Notes under the pieces: model-generated
The model's input: the letters and a program-made list of their open reading frames with translations, nothing else
What the model was told of the DNA's origin: nothing
The model's database searches: none
Translations under genes and position numbers: made by a program
In this document: in pieces, positions 1-5,610 of the stretch
How the letters are laid out: each line of letters begins with the position of its first letter
How positions within the stretch are numbered: position 1 is the stretch's first letter
NCBI GenBank assembly: GCA_910588295.1
Contig: CAJUQO010000090.1
Span: forward strand, 1 to 5,652
Reading direction: 5' to 3'
Length of the DNA: 5,652 nt
Source of the DNA: an uncultured Lachnospiraceae bacterium
Lineage (GTDB): Bacteria > Bacillota > Clostridia > Lachnospirales > Lachnospiraceae

Positions 1-42
1 GATATTATCGAATGGCTGACAGAAAAAGGGTTCATTCAGTAA
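1..42 (+). CDS. C-terminal end of an unidentified gene (partial)
   Basis: Frame 1 is open from the left edge and ends at TAA (40-42), giving the tail DIIEWLTEKGFIQ. The residue mix looks like genuine protein. Thirteen residues are too few to assign a family. It lies next to a recombinase remnant, so it may be the last gene of a degenerate mobile element, but that is inference only. The alternative is that the open frame is chance. Confidence 0.4.
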   Translation, partial: DIIEWLTEKGFIQ

Positions 43-64
43 ATTGTCATAGGGGGAGGGCAGC

Positions 65-190
65 ATGAAACATAAAGCAGGGCCGACAAAGAGAACGGGG
101 CGCCCAGGTCATCCCCGGACGTTCCCGCTTCGGTTTCCTCCTGCTGGTAAATCACCGCCCCTCCAGCCTGTGCCATTTTGCCACAAATGA
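65..190 (+). CDS. Doubtful 41-aa ORF with a good ribosome-binding site
   Basis: An ATG at 65 lies a few bases after a strong purine run (AGGGGGAGGG, about 50-60), and the frame runs to TGA at 188-190. The predicted peptide is rich in Pro, Arg and Lys, with no membrane segment or recognisable motif. This composition is unlike an ordinary globular protein. The start and ribosome site may belong to a gene that was truncated or frameshifted when the surrounding mobile-element DNA decayed. I do not recognise a family, and a non-coding status is at least as likely. Confidence 0.2.
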   Translation: MKHKAGPTKRTGRPGHPRTFPLRFPPAGKSPPLQPVPFCHK

Positions 191-210
191 ACCGCAGTCA
201 ATGTAATGTA

Positions 211-228
211 GTGGTTTGGTGAAACCAC
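211..228. repeat. Perfect 7-bp inverted repeat
   Basis: GTGGTTT (211-217) and AAACCAC (222-228) are exact reverse complements separated by GGTG. The repeat lies just before the recombinase remnant. No T-run follows, so it is a poor intrinsic terminator. It could be a recombinase binding or junction relic, or a small hairpin in an upstream transcript. Confidence 0.4.
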
Positions 229-378
229 CCTTTACACAATACATCTCAGAAAGAATATCTGATGAAATACGCAAAAGAACACGGTTTCCCTAACCCGAAA
301 TTCTACGTGGACGACGGCTATATGGGTACGAATTTTGACCGCCCAAGCTTTAAGAAAATGTCGGCGGACATTTCTTGA
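223..378 (+). pseudogene. Remnant of a large serine site-specific recombinase
   Basis: The open frame between stops at 220-222 and 376-378 encodes a stretch typical of the N-terminal resolvase domain of large serine recombinases: SQKEYLMKYAKEHGF, then FYVDDGYMGTNFDRPSF, then KKM-ADI. The family normally shows 'N-Q-x-x-L-x-x-Y-A-x-x-x-G-F ... DDG-x-S-G-T-x-F-x-R-P-x-F' here; in this copy the usual Ser of that motif is Met. The upstream Y-x-R-x-S catalytic segment is missing, blocked by a stop at 220, and the several hundred residues that should follow are gone. Large serine recombinases move Tn4451-like and other integrative elements in Clostridia. This copy cannot be catalytic. It marks the scar of an old insertion or deletion beside the signalling operon. 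Confidence 0.65.
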
Positions 379-403
379 CACAGCAGTAAAAATATAATAT
401 TGT
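375..403 (+). promoter_or_regulatory. Probable promoter of the signalling operon
   Basis: A perfect TTGACA (-35, 375-380) is followed after 17 bp by TATTGT (398-403, 4/6 match to TATAAT) in an AT-rich stretch. The -35 overlaps the stop codon of the recombinase remnant (376-378). Transcription would begin near 410, leaving a leader of about 110 nt before the kinase start. A better -10 match (TATAAT, 393-398) is only 12 bp from the same -35, too close for a standard sigma-A promoter. Confidence 0.45.
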
Positions 404-417
404 ATTTTCAATAATAA

Positions 418-492
418 ATTTTCTGCACGCTGACGGAATGCTCGTATGAGCGGGACATTCGGCATTTTGCTGCGGAGATGGAAAAAGAATAA
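418..492 (+). pseudogene. Orphan 24-codon reading frame, possible gene tail
   Basis: Between TAA (415-417) and TAA (490-492) the plus strand reads LTECSYERDIRHFAAEMEKE at its C-terminal end, a charged, helix-like sequence that resembles a real protein end. There is no good start except ATG at 478, which would leave only four codons. It could be the tail of a gene whose body was lost when the recombinase-bearing DNA arrived, or it could be chance within the kinase leader. No family is assigned. Confidence 0.2.
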
Positions 493-518
493 ATGACGGC
501 TGTGGGCGGGATGAGAAT

Positions 519-3371
519 ATGGTAAATTTAGTGATTGCATTGGAATGTTTCGGTATAGGCCTGATTTTTGTTGCATTGTTGCTTTTGCTCAATGGGGAGG
601 GAGCCAGGGAACAAAAGCTTCTGATCATCATTATGTGCGGTTCTCTGGTACAGAATGTAGGCTACCTGCTGGAGTTGACGGCGAAATCGGTGGATGCCGC
701 CATAACGGCGATGACTGTGGAAAATGTGGGCTCTGCATTTGTGCCGTTATGCTATTGCTGGTTTATTTATATCTATTGCTCTGTCGCTCCGCCGAAAAAG
801 TTTCTGAGATTTCTTGCCGTTGTCAGTTTCTTTGTTTTGCCTACCGTATTTTTCAACTGGGCTGGTCTTTTCTACCGGGAAGTACAGTGGCTGGAAGCGG
901 CCGACGGGTTTCACTATGTCAGCATCACCTACGGCCCGCTGTATGTGGTCTTTCTGTTTAGCCGCATTATTATTCCTTATGCGCTTTGCATACATACGCT
1001 GGTACGGGCGATCCGAATGCGTTCCGATCAGCAGCTCAACCGGCAGTACTGGACAATTTTTGGAATTTCCACTCTGCCGGTCATCGTGCTGGTGGCCTAT
1101 GTATGTAAGATCATAAACATATTTGATCTGACTCCTGTGACACTGGCTATCTCTATGGCCATGGTGGTTATCGTACTGTGGAGCAGGCGCAATTACGATT
1201 TCCGCCATCTGGCTGCCGAGAAGGTGCTGGAGGGACTGGGGGACGGCGTGATCGCGCTGGATGATCACGATAGACTGGTCAGCTACAACAGGGCGGCGGC
1301 AGGTATTTTTACTGCGCTGCAGTCCCACAAACCGGGGGAAAATATCCGGGTATTGGAGGAGTTCCGGGAGGAAATGCTGAATGAGGATATTCCCCAGAGC
1401 TTTTCCATTAACGGACAGCACTATGAGAGCCACACCAAGTATATAGTAGATGAGAACGGCAAAAAACAGGGCTGTGTTATTCTGATTCTGGATATGACGG
1501 ATATCAAGGCCTACATCAATGAGATCAAGCGGGTGCGGCGCCAGGCGGAGAAAGCCAGCATTGCAAAGAGCGAATTCCTGGCCAATATGTCCCATGAGAT
1601 ACGTACGCCGATGAACGCCATCATCGGATTGAACGATATAATCATGGAGGAGTGCGGCGATACCGAAATATATGCCCATGCCAAGGACGTGCAGTCTGCG
1701 GCAAAGAATCTGCTGACTATTATTAACGATATTCTGGATCTTTCCAAGGTGGAAGCGGGCAAGATGGAGCTGATCTATACGGATTACTACATAAAAGTCA
1801 TGGCCGACGAGATCATGGGCATGATGGATATGGCGGCTTCCCAGCGCGGGCTGATCTTAAAATACGAGTGCGATGAGACGATTCCTTGCCGTTACAGCGG
1901 AGACGAGGGGCGGATTAAACAGATCCTGTTGAATATTTTAAGCAATGCCATTAAGTTTACGAAAAAAGGATATGTGCGGGCGTATATCACAGGAAGACCT
2001 GGGGAAAATCCGGGAGAAGAGCTGATCACCTTCCGTGTGGAAGACACGGGTTGCGGGATTCGGGAGGATGATCTGGCGAAGATCTTCGAGGATTTCAGGC
2101 AGGTGGACTCCAGGCGCAACCGCAGTGTGGAAGGCACCGGTCTGGGGCTGGCCATCGTGAAGCATCTTGTGGAAATGATGCAGGGCACGATCGATGTGGA
2201 GAGCACCTACGGAGAGGGAACCGCGTTTACGATCACGATACCTCAGAAGATCGTGGATCCCTGCCCTGTCTCTGAGATGCCGGAGATTACGGAGATGCAG
2301 CAGAAGATTACCGATATCTTTACCGCGCCCGGCGTAAAGGTGCTTATCGTGGATGATAATGTAATCAACAGAAAAGTGGCCAGAGGCTTTCTGAAAAATT
2401 ACGAATTTGATCTGACAGAGGCGGAAAGCGGGCCGGAGGCCATCGATCTGGTGAAAGAGATCCGGTTTGATATTATCTTTATGGACCACATGATGCCCGG
2501 CATGGACGGCATTGAGGCGGCGGAGATTATACGCAGGGACTGCGGGGAGAACGGCACTGCGCCGGTTATGATCGCGCTGACCGCCAATGCCATGGAGGGA
2601 ATGCGGGAACATTTTCTGGCCTGCGGTTTTCAGGATTTCATAGCCAAACCCCTTGACAGGAAAGAGCTGAACCAGCTTTTGCTGCGCTGGGTGCCGGAGA
2701 GGTACAGACAGGGGAAAGAAAAGGAAGAAGTGTTTAAACCCATCGATCCGGCCGATTTCAGGATCGAAGGAGTGGATATGGATGCGGCCATGCAGTACTA
2801 TTCCGGAGATGAGGTAGGCTTTGTGGATCTGTTGGAACTTTACTGTATGGACGGAAAACGCAAGGCAAAACTTCTGAAGGAGCTGGAAAAAGAGGATATT
2901 CTGCGCTATCAGATAGAGGTTCACGGTCTCAAGAGCGCATCCGCCAATATAGGGGCCATGAAAGTCTCTGGGCTTGCCAGAGCCCAGGAGGAGGCGGCCG
3001 CGCGGGGAGACAGGGAATTTATATCCGGGCATTTTCCCGAACTGCTGGCGGAGTATGAGACGTTGCTTGCGGAGATCGAGCGGTTTCTGAAGCAGCGCAA
3101 GCAGGAGGAAAATCAAGCGGAAAAACTTCCTGCCCTGCAGACAGGAGAGATACATGAGGAAGCTTCGGCGGCGCTTTCGGAACTGGAGCATTTTCGTTCC
3201 AGAGAGTGCGCGGAAAGAGTGGATTCCATGCTGTTGCATGAACTGCCAGACGATGTGGAAGAACGTCTGGTACAGATACGGGAACAGCTGAAATTATATG
3301 AGGATGACCATGTGGAAGAGTTGCTGCGCCAGCTTTTGGGCATACTGGAAAAGGAGGACGAACGCGGATGA
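519..3371 (+). CDS. 7TM hybrid sensor histidine kinase with receiver and HPt domains
   Basis: A 950-residue membrane phosphorelay kinase. Domains in order: seven hydrophobic segments (about residues 4-25, 33-53, 70-90, 95-118, 138-163, 178-200, 204-222), matching the 7TM histidine-kinase sensor type; a PAS domain (about 235-330, GDGVIALDDHDRLVSYN); HisKA with MSHEIRTPMN and phospho-acceptor His359; HATPase with N-box (Asn476 in LSNAIKFT), G1 box D509-TGCGI and G2 box GTGLGLAI from 539; a receiver (about 606-725) with Asp612/Asp613, phospho-acceptor Asp656, Thr688 and Lys710; and an HPt domain (about 750-855) with His802 in HGLKSASANIGA. A charged, acidic tail fills about 870-950. All catalytic residues are present, so an internal His359-Asp656-His802 relay is expected. 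ATG 519 is preceded by GGGCGGGA at good distance. The stop overlaps the next start (ATGA), implying translational coupling. The signal sensed is unknown. Confidence 0.95.
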   Translation: MVNLVIALECFGIGLIFVALLLLLNGEGAREQKLLIIIMCGSLVQNVGYLLELTAKSVDAAITAMTVENVGSAFVPLCYCWFIYIYCSVAPPKKFLRFLAVVSFFVLPTVFFNWAGLFYREVQWLEAADGFHYVSITYGPLYVVFLFSRIIIPYALCIHTLVRAIRMRSDQQLNRQYWTIFGISTLPVIVLVAYVCKIINIFDLTPVTLAISMAMVVIVLWSRRNYDFRHLAAEKVLEGLGDGVIALDDHDRLVSYNRAAAGIFTALQSHKPGENIRVLEEFREEMLNEDIPQSFSINGQHYESHTKYIVDENGKKQGCVILILDMTDIKAYINEIKRVRRQAEKASIAKSEFLANMSHEIRTPMNAIIGLNDIIMEECGDTEIYAHAKDVQSAAKNLLTIINDILDLSKVEAGKMELIYTDYYIKVMADEIMGMMDMAASQRGLILKYECDETIPCRYSGDEGRIKQILLNILSNAIKFTKKGYVRAYITGRPGENPGEELITFRVEDTGCGIREDDLAKIFEDFRQVDSRRNRSVEGTGLGLAIVKHLVEMMQGTIDVESTYGEGTAFTITIPQKIVDPCPVSEMPEITEMQQKITDIFTAPGVKVLIVDDNVINRKVARGFLKNYEFDLTEAESGPEAIDLVKEIRFDIIFMDHMMPGMDGIEAAEIIRRDCGENGTAPVMIALTANAMEGMREHFLACGFQDFIAKPLDRKELNQLLLRWVPERYRQGKEKEEVFKPIDPADFRIEGVDMDAAMQYYSGDEVGFVDLLELYCMDGKRKAKLLKELEKEDILRYQIEVHGLKSASANIGAMKVSGLARAQEEAAARGDREFISGHFPELLAEYETLLAEIERFLKQRKQEENQAEKLPALQTGEIHEEASAALSELEHFRSRECAERVDSMLLHELPDDVEERLVQIREQLKLYEDDHVEELLRQLLGILEKEDERG
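3351..3371 (+). promoter_or_regulatory. Ribosome site and ATGA overlap coupling kinase to first receiver
   Basis: AAGGAGG (3351-3357), inside the last codons of the kinase, lies 10 nt before ATG 3368. That ATG shares four bases with the kinase stop TGA (3369-3371). This fixes the start of the receiver gene and indicates coupled translation. Confidence 0.7.
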
Positions 3372-3778
3372 GCGAAACAGGGGGCGGAGATTCCAGAAAG
3401 TGTATTCTGGCAGTGGATGATACGGCAATTGTCCTGACCCGGATAGTGGATACCCTGCGCAGTGACTATGAGGTGATCACAGTCAATTCGGGGGTGCGGG
3501 CTTTGCGGTATCTGGAGCAGGAGAGACCGGATCTTATCCTGTTGGATATTGAGATGCCGCAGAAGAACGGTATTGAGACGCTGCAGGAAATACGCATGAT
3601 GCAGGACAGAAAGGATATACCGGTGATTATGCTTACCGGTGTGTAGGATAAGGATGCGGTTTTGAAAAGTGTAAGGCTGGGGATCTGCGATTATATGCTG
3701 AAGCCATTTTCCTCGGAGGATCTTCTCAAGAGGATTCGACGGGTTTTAGATCCGGCCGAACAGGACGAGATGAAGTGA
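3368..3778 (+). pseudogene. Stand-alone response-regulator receiver interrupted by in-frame TAG
   Basis: The frame encodes a single CheY-type receiver with no output domain. Asp17/Asp18 (ILAVDDTAIVLTR), phospho-acceptor Asp60 (LILLDIEMPQKNG) and Thr90 (VIMLTGV) are present. TAG at 3644-3646 (codon 93) then stops translation at 92 residues. In the same frame the sequence continues immediately with the missing end of the fold, including GICDYMLKPFSSEDLLKRI with the conserved switch Lys112-Pro, and ends at TGA 3776-3778. Full length would be 136 codons, normal for a receiver plus a short tail. The 92-residue product lacks alpha4, beta5 and alpha5 and is unlikely to fold or signal. A single-base change (for example CAG to TAG), a sequencing error or stop-codon readthrough would all explain it. 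No frameshift is needed and the downstream codons look undecayed, so the lesion appears recent. In the intact state it would be a phosphoryl acceptor of the kinase's HPt. Confidence 0.85.
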
Positions 3779-3803
3779 TTTATAAAAAGAGAGAATCTGT
3801 TTT

Positions 3804-4292
3804 ATGAATACTGTCATTGCAAAAGAAGAGCTTGAACGAATACTGGATCAGGCCGTTCAGGATGTGACGGAGCGGACGGCCGGCGTGCATCTTCACCAGG
3901 GAGAACAGTCGCCGGGGGAGGATCTGTGTACGGTTCAGATCACCTTCGATAAGGGGTTTCGTACAAGTCTTACGCTCTGCGCGGATACCGGACTGCTGTA
4001 CCGCATGGCCTGCAATTCTTTTCATGAGGAATCGGTCAGCTCTGAGGATCTGGAAGAGTTCAGCAAGGAATATCTTAATGTGCTCTGTGGCAAAATTGCC
4101 AGGGCAATGTTTTTGGCCACAGAGGTTTCTGCTCATTTTGGTCCCCCGGTGTTTTATCGTGGGCGCTATGAGCCGGAAGGCAGTGAAATACAGTTTGTGC
4201 TCACATACACCGCTGAGCACTGTGGAGGTGCTCAGCTGATCCATCATGTGCCTTGTGCCAACGTGGATGGGGCGGTTTCCGGGGAAGCCTGA
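3804..4292 (+). CDS. cheX: CheX-family chemotaxis-type phosphatase
   Basis: A 162-residue soluble protein with the active-site signature of the CheC/CheX/FliY family, E-x2-N followed by x22-P: Glu89 and Asn92 in SKEYLNVLCGKIARAMF, then Pro115 in HFGPPVFYRG. In this family the Glu and Asn insert into the receiver active site and speed hydrolysis of the aspartyl phosphate. A single copy of the motif, as in CheX, rather than two as in many CheC proteins, supports CheX. The likely substrate is the CheY-like receiver encoded 17 bp downstream, or the interrupted receiver upstream. No flagellar or chemoreceptor gene is visible, so the role may be resetting a non-chemotactic relay. The ribosome site is modest (AGAGAG, 3788-3793) with ATG 3804, 25 bp after the end of the receiver frame. 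CheX is the family call; the exact partner is inference. Confidence 0.8.
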   Translation: MNTVIAKEELERILDQAVQDVTERTAGVHLHQGEQSPGEDLCTVQITFDKGFRTSLTLCADTGLLYRMACNSFHEESVSSEDLEEFSKEYLNVLCGKIARAMFLATEVSAHFGPPVFYRGRYEPEGSEIQFVLTYTAEHCGGAQLIHHVPCANVDGAVSGEA

Positions 4293-4295
4293 GAG

Positions 4296-4302
4296 AGGGG
4301 AG
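4296..4302 (+). promoter_or_regulatory. Ribosome-binding site setting the CheY-like start at 4310
   Basis: AGGGGAG lies 7 nt before ATG 4310. The same frame is open back to an ATG at 4253, but that start would overlap the cheX end by 40 bp, lacks a ribosome site, and would add a 19-residue extension before the usual receiver beginning (MSKRIMVVDD). Confidence 0.7.
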
Positions 4303-4309
4303 TGCAAGA

Positions 4310-4672
4310 ATGAGCAAACGAATTATGGTGGTAGATGATTCCCGGCTGGTCCTGGTTCAGCTGGAGGACGTTCTGGCAGGTACGGATTATGAGATTGCAG
4401 CACACTGCCGCAGCGGTGAGGACGCGATCGCACGGTATGCGGAGGTGAACCCCGATCTGGTGACGATGGACATCATTATGCAGGGAATGGACGGCCTGGA
4501 CGCTACCGAGATTATTTTGAAAGAACATCCGGATGCGCGGATCGTTATTGTCTCCTCTTTGGCATATGATGACACTTTTGAGCGGGTGAAAGCCATCGGC
4601 GCCAAAGCTTTTGTGGATAAACCCTTTCATCAGGAACAGCTTCTGCGGATATTCGAGGAAGCGCTTGCCTAG
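4310..4672 (+). CDS. CheY-like stand-alone response regulator
   Basis: A 120-residue single receiver domain with no effector. Asp9/Asp10 (IMVVDDSR) form the acidic pocket, Asp54 (LVTMDIIMQGMDG) is the phospho-acceptor, Ser82/Ser83 (IVIVSSLA) occupy the Thr/Ser switch position, and Lys104-Pro105 (AFVDKPF) completes the active site. The length is that of CheY. One oddity: the usual Met-Pro after the phospho-acceptor loop is Met57-Gln58. The gene directly follows cheX, so it is the best candidate for the diffusible output of the kinase's HPt and the substrate of CheX. With no DNA-binding domain it should act by binding another protein, for example a flagellar switch or a second enzyme; which one cannot be told from this window. 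The stop is TAG (4670-4672), showing that TAG is used here as a normal terminator. Confidence 0.92.
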   Translation: MSKRIMVVDDSRLVLVQLEDVLAGTDYEIAAHCRSGEDAIARYAEVNPDLVTMDIIMQGMDGLDATEIILKEHPDARIVIVSSLAYDDTFERVKAIGAKAFVDKPFHQEQLLRIFEEALA

Positions 4673-4729
4673 ACATAACCGGGCGGAAGGAATGCGGGCT
4701 TTGGAGCATCTTATTATTGAATACAGATA

Positions 4730-4757
4730 TTGACATACATACCGATGGTATGATAAT
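4730..4757 (+). promoter_or_regulatory. tetR promoter
   Basis: TTGACA (4730-4735) and GATAAT (4752-4757, 5/6 match to TATAAT) are separated by 16 bp, giving a strong sigma-A-type promoter with a start near 4764. The spacer contains a complete palindromic operator, and a second operator starts right after the -10. This layout predicts steric repression by the TetR protein encoded downstream. Confidence 0.75.
4738..4752. promoter_or_regulatory. Operator 1, palindrome between -35 and -10
   Basis: CATACC-GAT-GGTATG is a perfect inverted repeat of 6-bp arms around 3 bp. It fills the promoter spacer. It recurs in reverse-complement form as the core of the palindrome at 4758-4782, which is the main reason to call both TetR operators. 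Confidence 0.7.
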
Positions 4758-4782
4758 ATAAACATACCATCGGTATGTTTAT
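4758..4782. promoter_or_regulatory. Operator 2, extended palindrome over the transcription start
   Basis: Arms ATAAACATACC and GGTATGTTTAT (11 bp each, perfect) flank the centre ATC. The inner 15 bp are the exact reverse complement of operator 1. The two centres (4745 and 4770) are 25 bp apart. Being the longer and more perfect palindrome, it is probably the higher-affinity site, though that is inference. Confidence 0.72.
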
Positions 4783-4815
4783 GGTGGTTTAAAGATGCCC
4801 GGGTTAAAGACCACC
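4783..4815 (+). other. Hairpin in the tetR leader
   Basis: GGTGGTTT (4783-4790) can pair with AGACCACC (4808-4815) in RNA as an 8-bp stem with one G-U pair and a 17-nt loop containing CCCGGG. It lies immediately after operator 2 in the untranslated leader. No T-run follows, so it is not a terminator. It may affect message stability or translation, or be chance. Confidence 0.3.
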
Positions 4816-4852
4816 CGATGGTTTCAGGGAAGAGCGGCAGGCATATTTTGTG

Positions 4853-4860
4853 GGGGAGAG
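4853..4860 (+). promoter_or_regulatory. Ribosome-binding site setting the tetR start at 4868
   Basis: GGGGAGAG lies 7 nt before ATG 4868. The frame is also open from a GTG at 4850, but that codon overlaps this purine run and has no ribosome site of its own, so 4868 (MARNKHPEE) is the likely start. Confidence 0.7.
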
Positions 4861-4867
4861 ATCAGAT

Positions 4868-5530
4868 ATGGCAAGAAACAAACATCCGGAGGAAACAGTC
4901 AATCGGATATTGGAGGCAGCCACTCGTCTTTTTATAGAAAAAGGGTACGAGCATACGTCCATCCAGGACATTATCAGCAATCTGGGGGGGCTCAGCAAGG
5001 GGGCGATCTATCACCACTTTAAATCAAAGGAAGATATTCTAGAGGCTGTTACGGATAAGATGACGGAAGAATCCAATAAGATACTGGAAAAGATTCGGGA
5101 CAGGGAAGATCTGACCGGTAAGGAGAAAATGAAAATGATCTTCAAGGAGTCCGTGGGCAGATCCGATATGGATGATCTGTTTGCAGTTGGGCCGGATTTG
5201 AGCAACAATCCGAGACTGCTGTTCAGTACATTCCGGGATACGGTGGACAATGTAGCTCCATTTTATATTCGACCGATCATCGAGCAGGGGATCGCGGACG
5301 GCACGATTCAGACGGACTATCCGGCGGCGCTTTCGGAACTGGTCACACTTGCGGCAAATATCTGGATAAACCCGATGGTATTTAACAACACCATGGAAGA
5401 GTATTGCCGGAAGCTGATGGTATTTAAGCAGATGATGGAAGGATTTGGACTGGACATTGTGGATGATGAGCTGATAGAGAGAATGAGAGAACTGGCGGCG
5501 GTTTATCTGGAAACAAAGAATAAACAGTAA
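4868..5530 (+). CDS. TetR-family transcriptional regulator
   Basis: A 220-residue one-component repressor. Residues about 9-55 form the classic TetR N-terminal domain: VNRILEAATRLFIEKGYEHT leads into the helix-turn-helix (SIQDIISNLGGLSKGAIYHH) and ends FKSKEDIL, the family hallmark. Residues about 60-220 are helical with mixed hydrophobic and charged content, as expected for the ligand-binding and dimerisation domain. They do not reveal the ligand, and TetR C-termini are too divergent for me to assign one. The length is typical for the family. Two CATACC-N3-GGTATG palindromes in its own promoter point to autoregulation. The gene has its own promoter and is probably not part of the kinase operon. 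TetR proteins of this kind often control an adjacent efflux or transport gene, which would lie past the right edge. Confidence 0.93.
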   Translation: MARNKHPEETVNRILEAATRLFIEKGYEHTSIQDIISNLGGLSKGAIYHHFKSKEDILEAVTDKMTEESNKILEKIRDREDLTGKEKMKMIFKESVGRSDMDDLFAVGPDLSNNPRLLFSTFRDTVDNVAPFYIRPIIEQGIADGTIQTDYPAALSELVTLAANIWINPMVFNNTMEEYCRKLMVFKQMMEGFGLDIVDDELIERMRELAAVYLETKNKQ

Positions 5531-5545
5531 CAAATAAGGAGAAAT

Positions 5546-5584
5546 ATGAAAATCTGCCCTGAAATAGAGGCAGATATCTTTTAA
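5546..5584 (+). CDS. 12-codon mini-ORF overlapping a hairpin
   Basis: AAGGAG (5536-5541) is followed by ATG 5546 and the peptide MKICPEIEADIF to TAA 5582-5584. The ribosome site is excellent, though its 4-nt spacing is short. The reading frame covers the hairpin at 5552-5575 and its T-rich tail. It could be a leader peptide in an attenuator, the decayed start of a gene, or chance. Confidence 0.2.
   Translation: MKICPEIEADIF
5552..5581 (+). terminator. Candidate intrinsic terminator after tetR
   Basis: ATCTGCC (5552-5558) and GGCAGAT (5569-5575) form a perfect 7-bp stem with a 10-nt loop, preceded by AAAA and followed by ATCTTTT. The stem is short and the T-run imperfect, so it may be a modest terminator. 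It lies 21 bp after the tetR stop. Confidence 0.45.
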
Positions 5585-5593
5585 GAATAATAA

Positions 5594-5610
5594 ATACCGT
5601 CATGCGGTAT
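5594..5610. promoter_or_regulatory. Palindrome with tetR-operator half-sites at wider spacing
   Basis: ATACCG (5594-5599) and CGGTAT (5605-5610) are perfect inverted arms around TCATG. Half-site words ATACC and GGTATGT match those of operators 1 and 2, but the gap between CC and GG is 7 bp instead of 3. It lies before the expected next gene and may be a variant operator for it. No convincing -35/-10 pair is visible in the 42 bp remaining. Confidence 0.35.

Noticed and set aside
375..398. TTGACA plus perfect TATAAT as the operon promoter
   Set aside because: The spacer is only 12 bp, too short for sigma-A; the 17-bp pairing with TATTGT is preferred.
747..1679. Minus-strand open frame (310 codons) opposite the 7TM and PAS regions
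   Set aside because: Antisense shadow of the kinase; no ribosome site, membrane pattern or motif supports it.
1938..3239. Long minus-strand open frame (433 codons) opposite the kinase
   Set aside because: It lies wholly antisense to well-supported HisKA/HATPase/receiver coding sequence, has no family-like motifs and is rich in His, Arg and Leu as expected for a shadow frame.
4673..4729. Terminator for the signalling operon after the CheY-like gene
   Set aside because: I could find no stable stem followed by a T-run; the operon end is therefore undefined.
4811..4825. Possible third TetR operator around CCGATGG in the tetR leader
   Set aside because: Only about 10 of 15 positions match operator 1 and the palindrome is broken.
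5372..5381. CCGATGGTAT inside tetR, resembling an operator half-site
   Set aside because: It lies in coding sequence (Asn-Pro-Met-Val-Phe), lacks the opposite arm, and is probably chance.
5374..5427. 12-bp direct repeat GATGGTATTTAA at 5374-5385 and 5416-5427
   Set aside because: Both copies encode Met-Val-Phe in the same frame of tetR, 42 bp apart; no further structure or repeat unit accompanies them.
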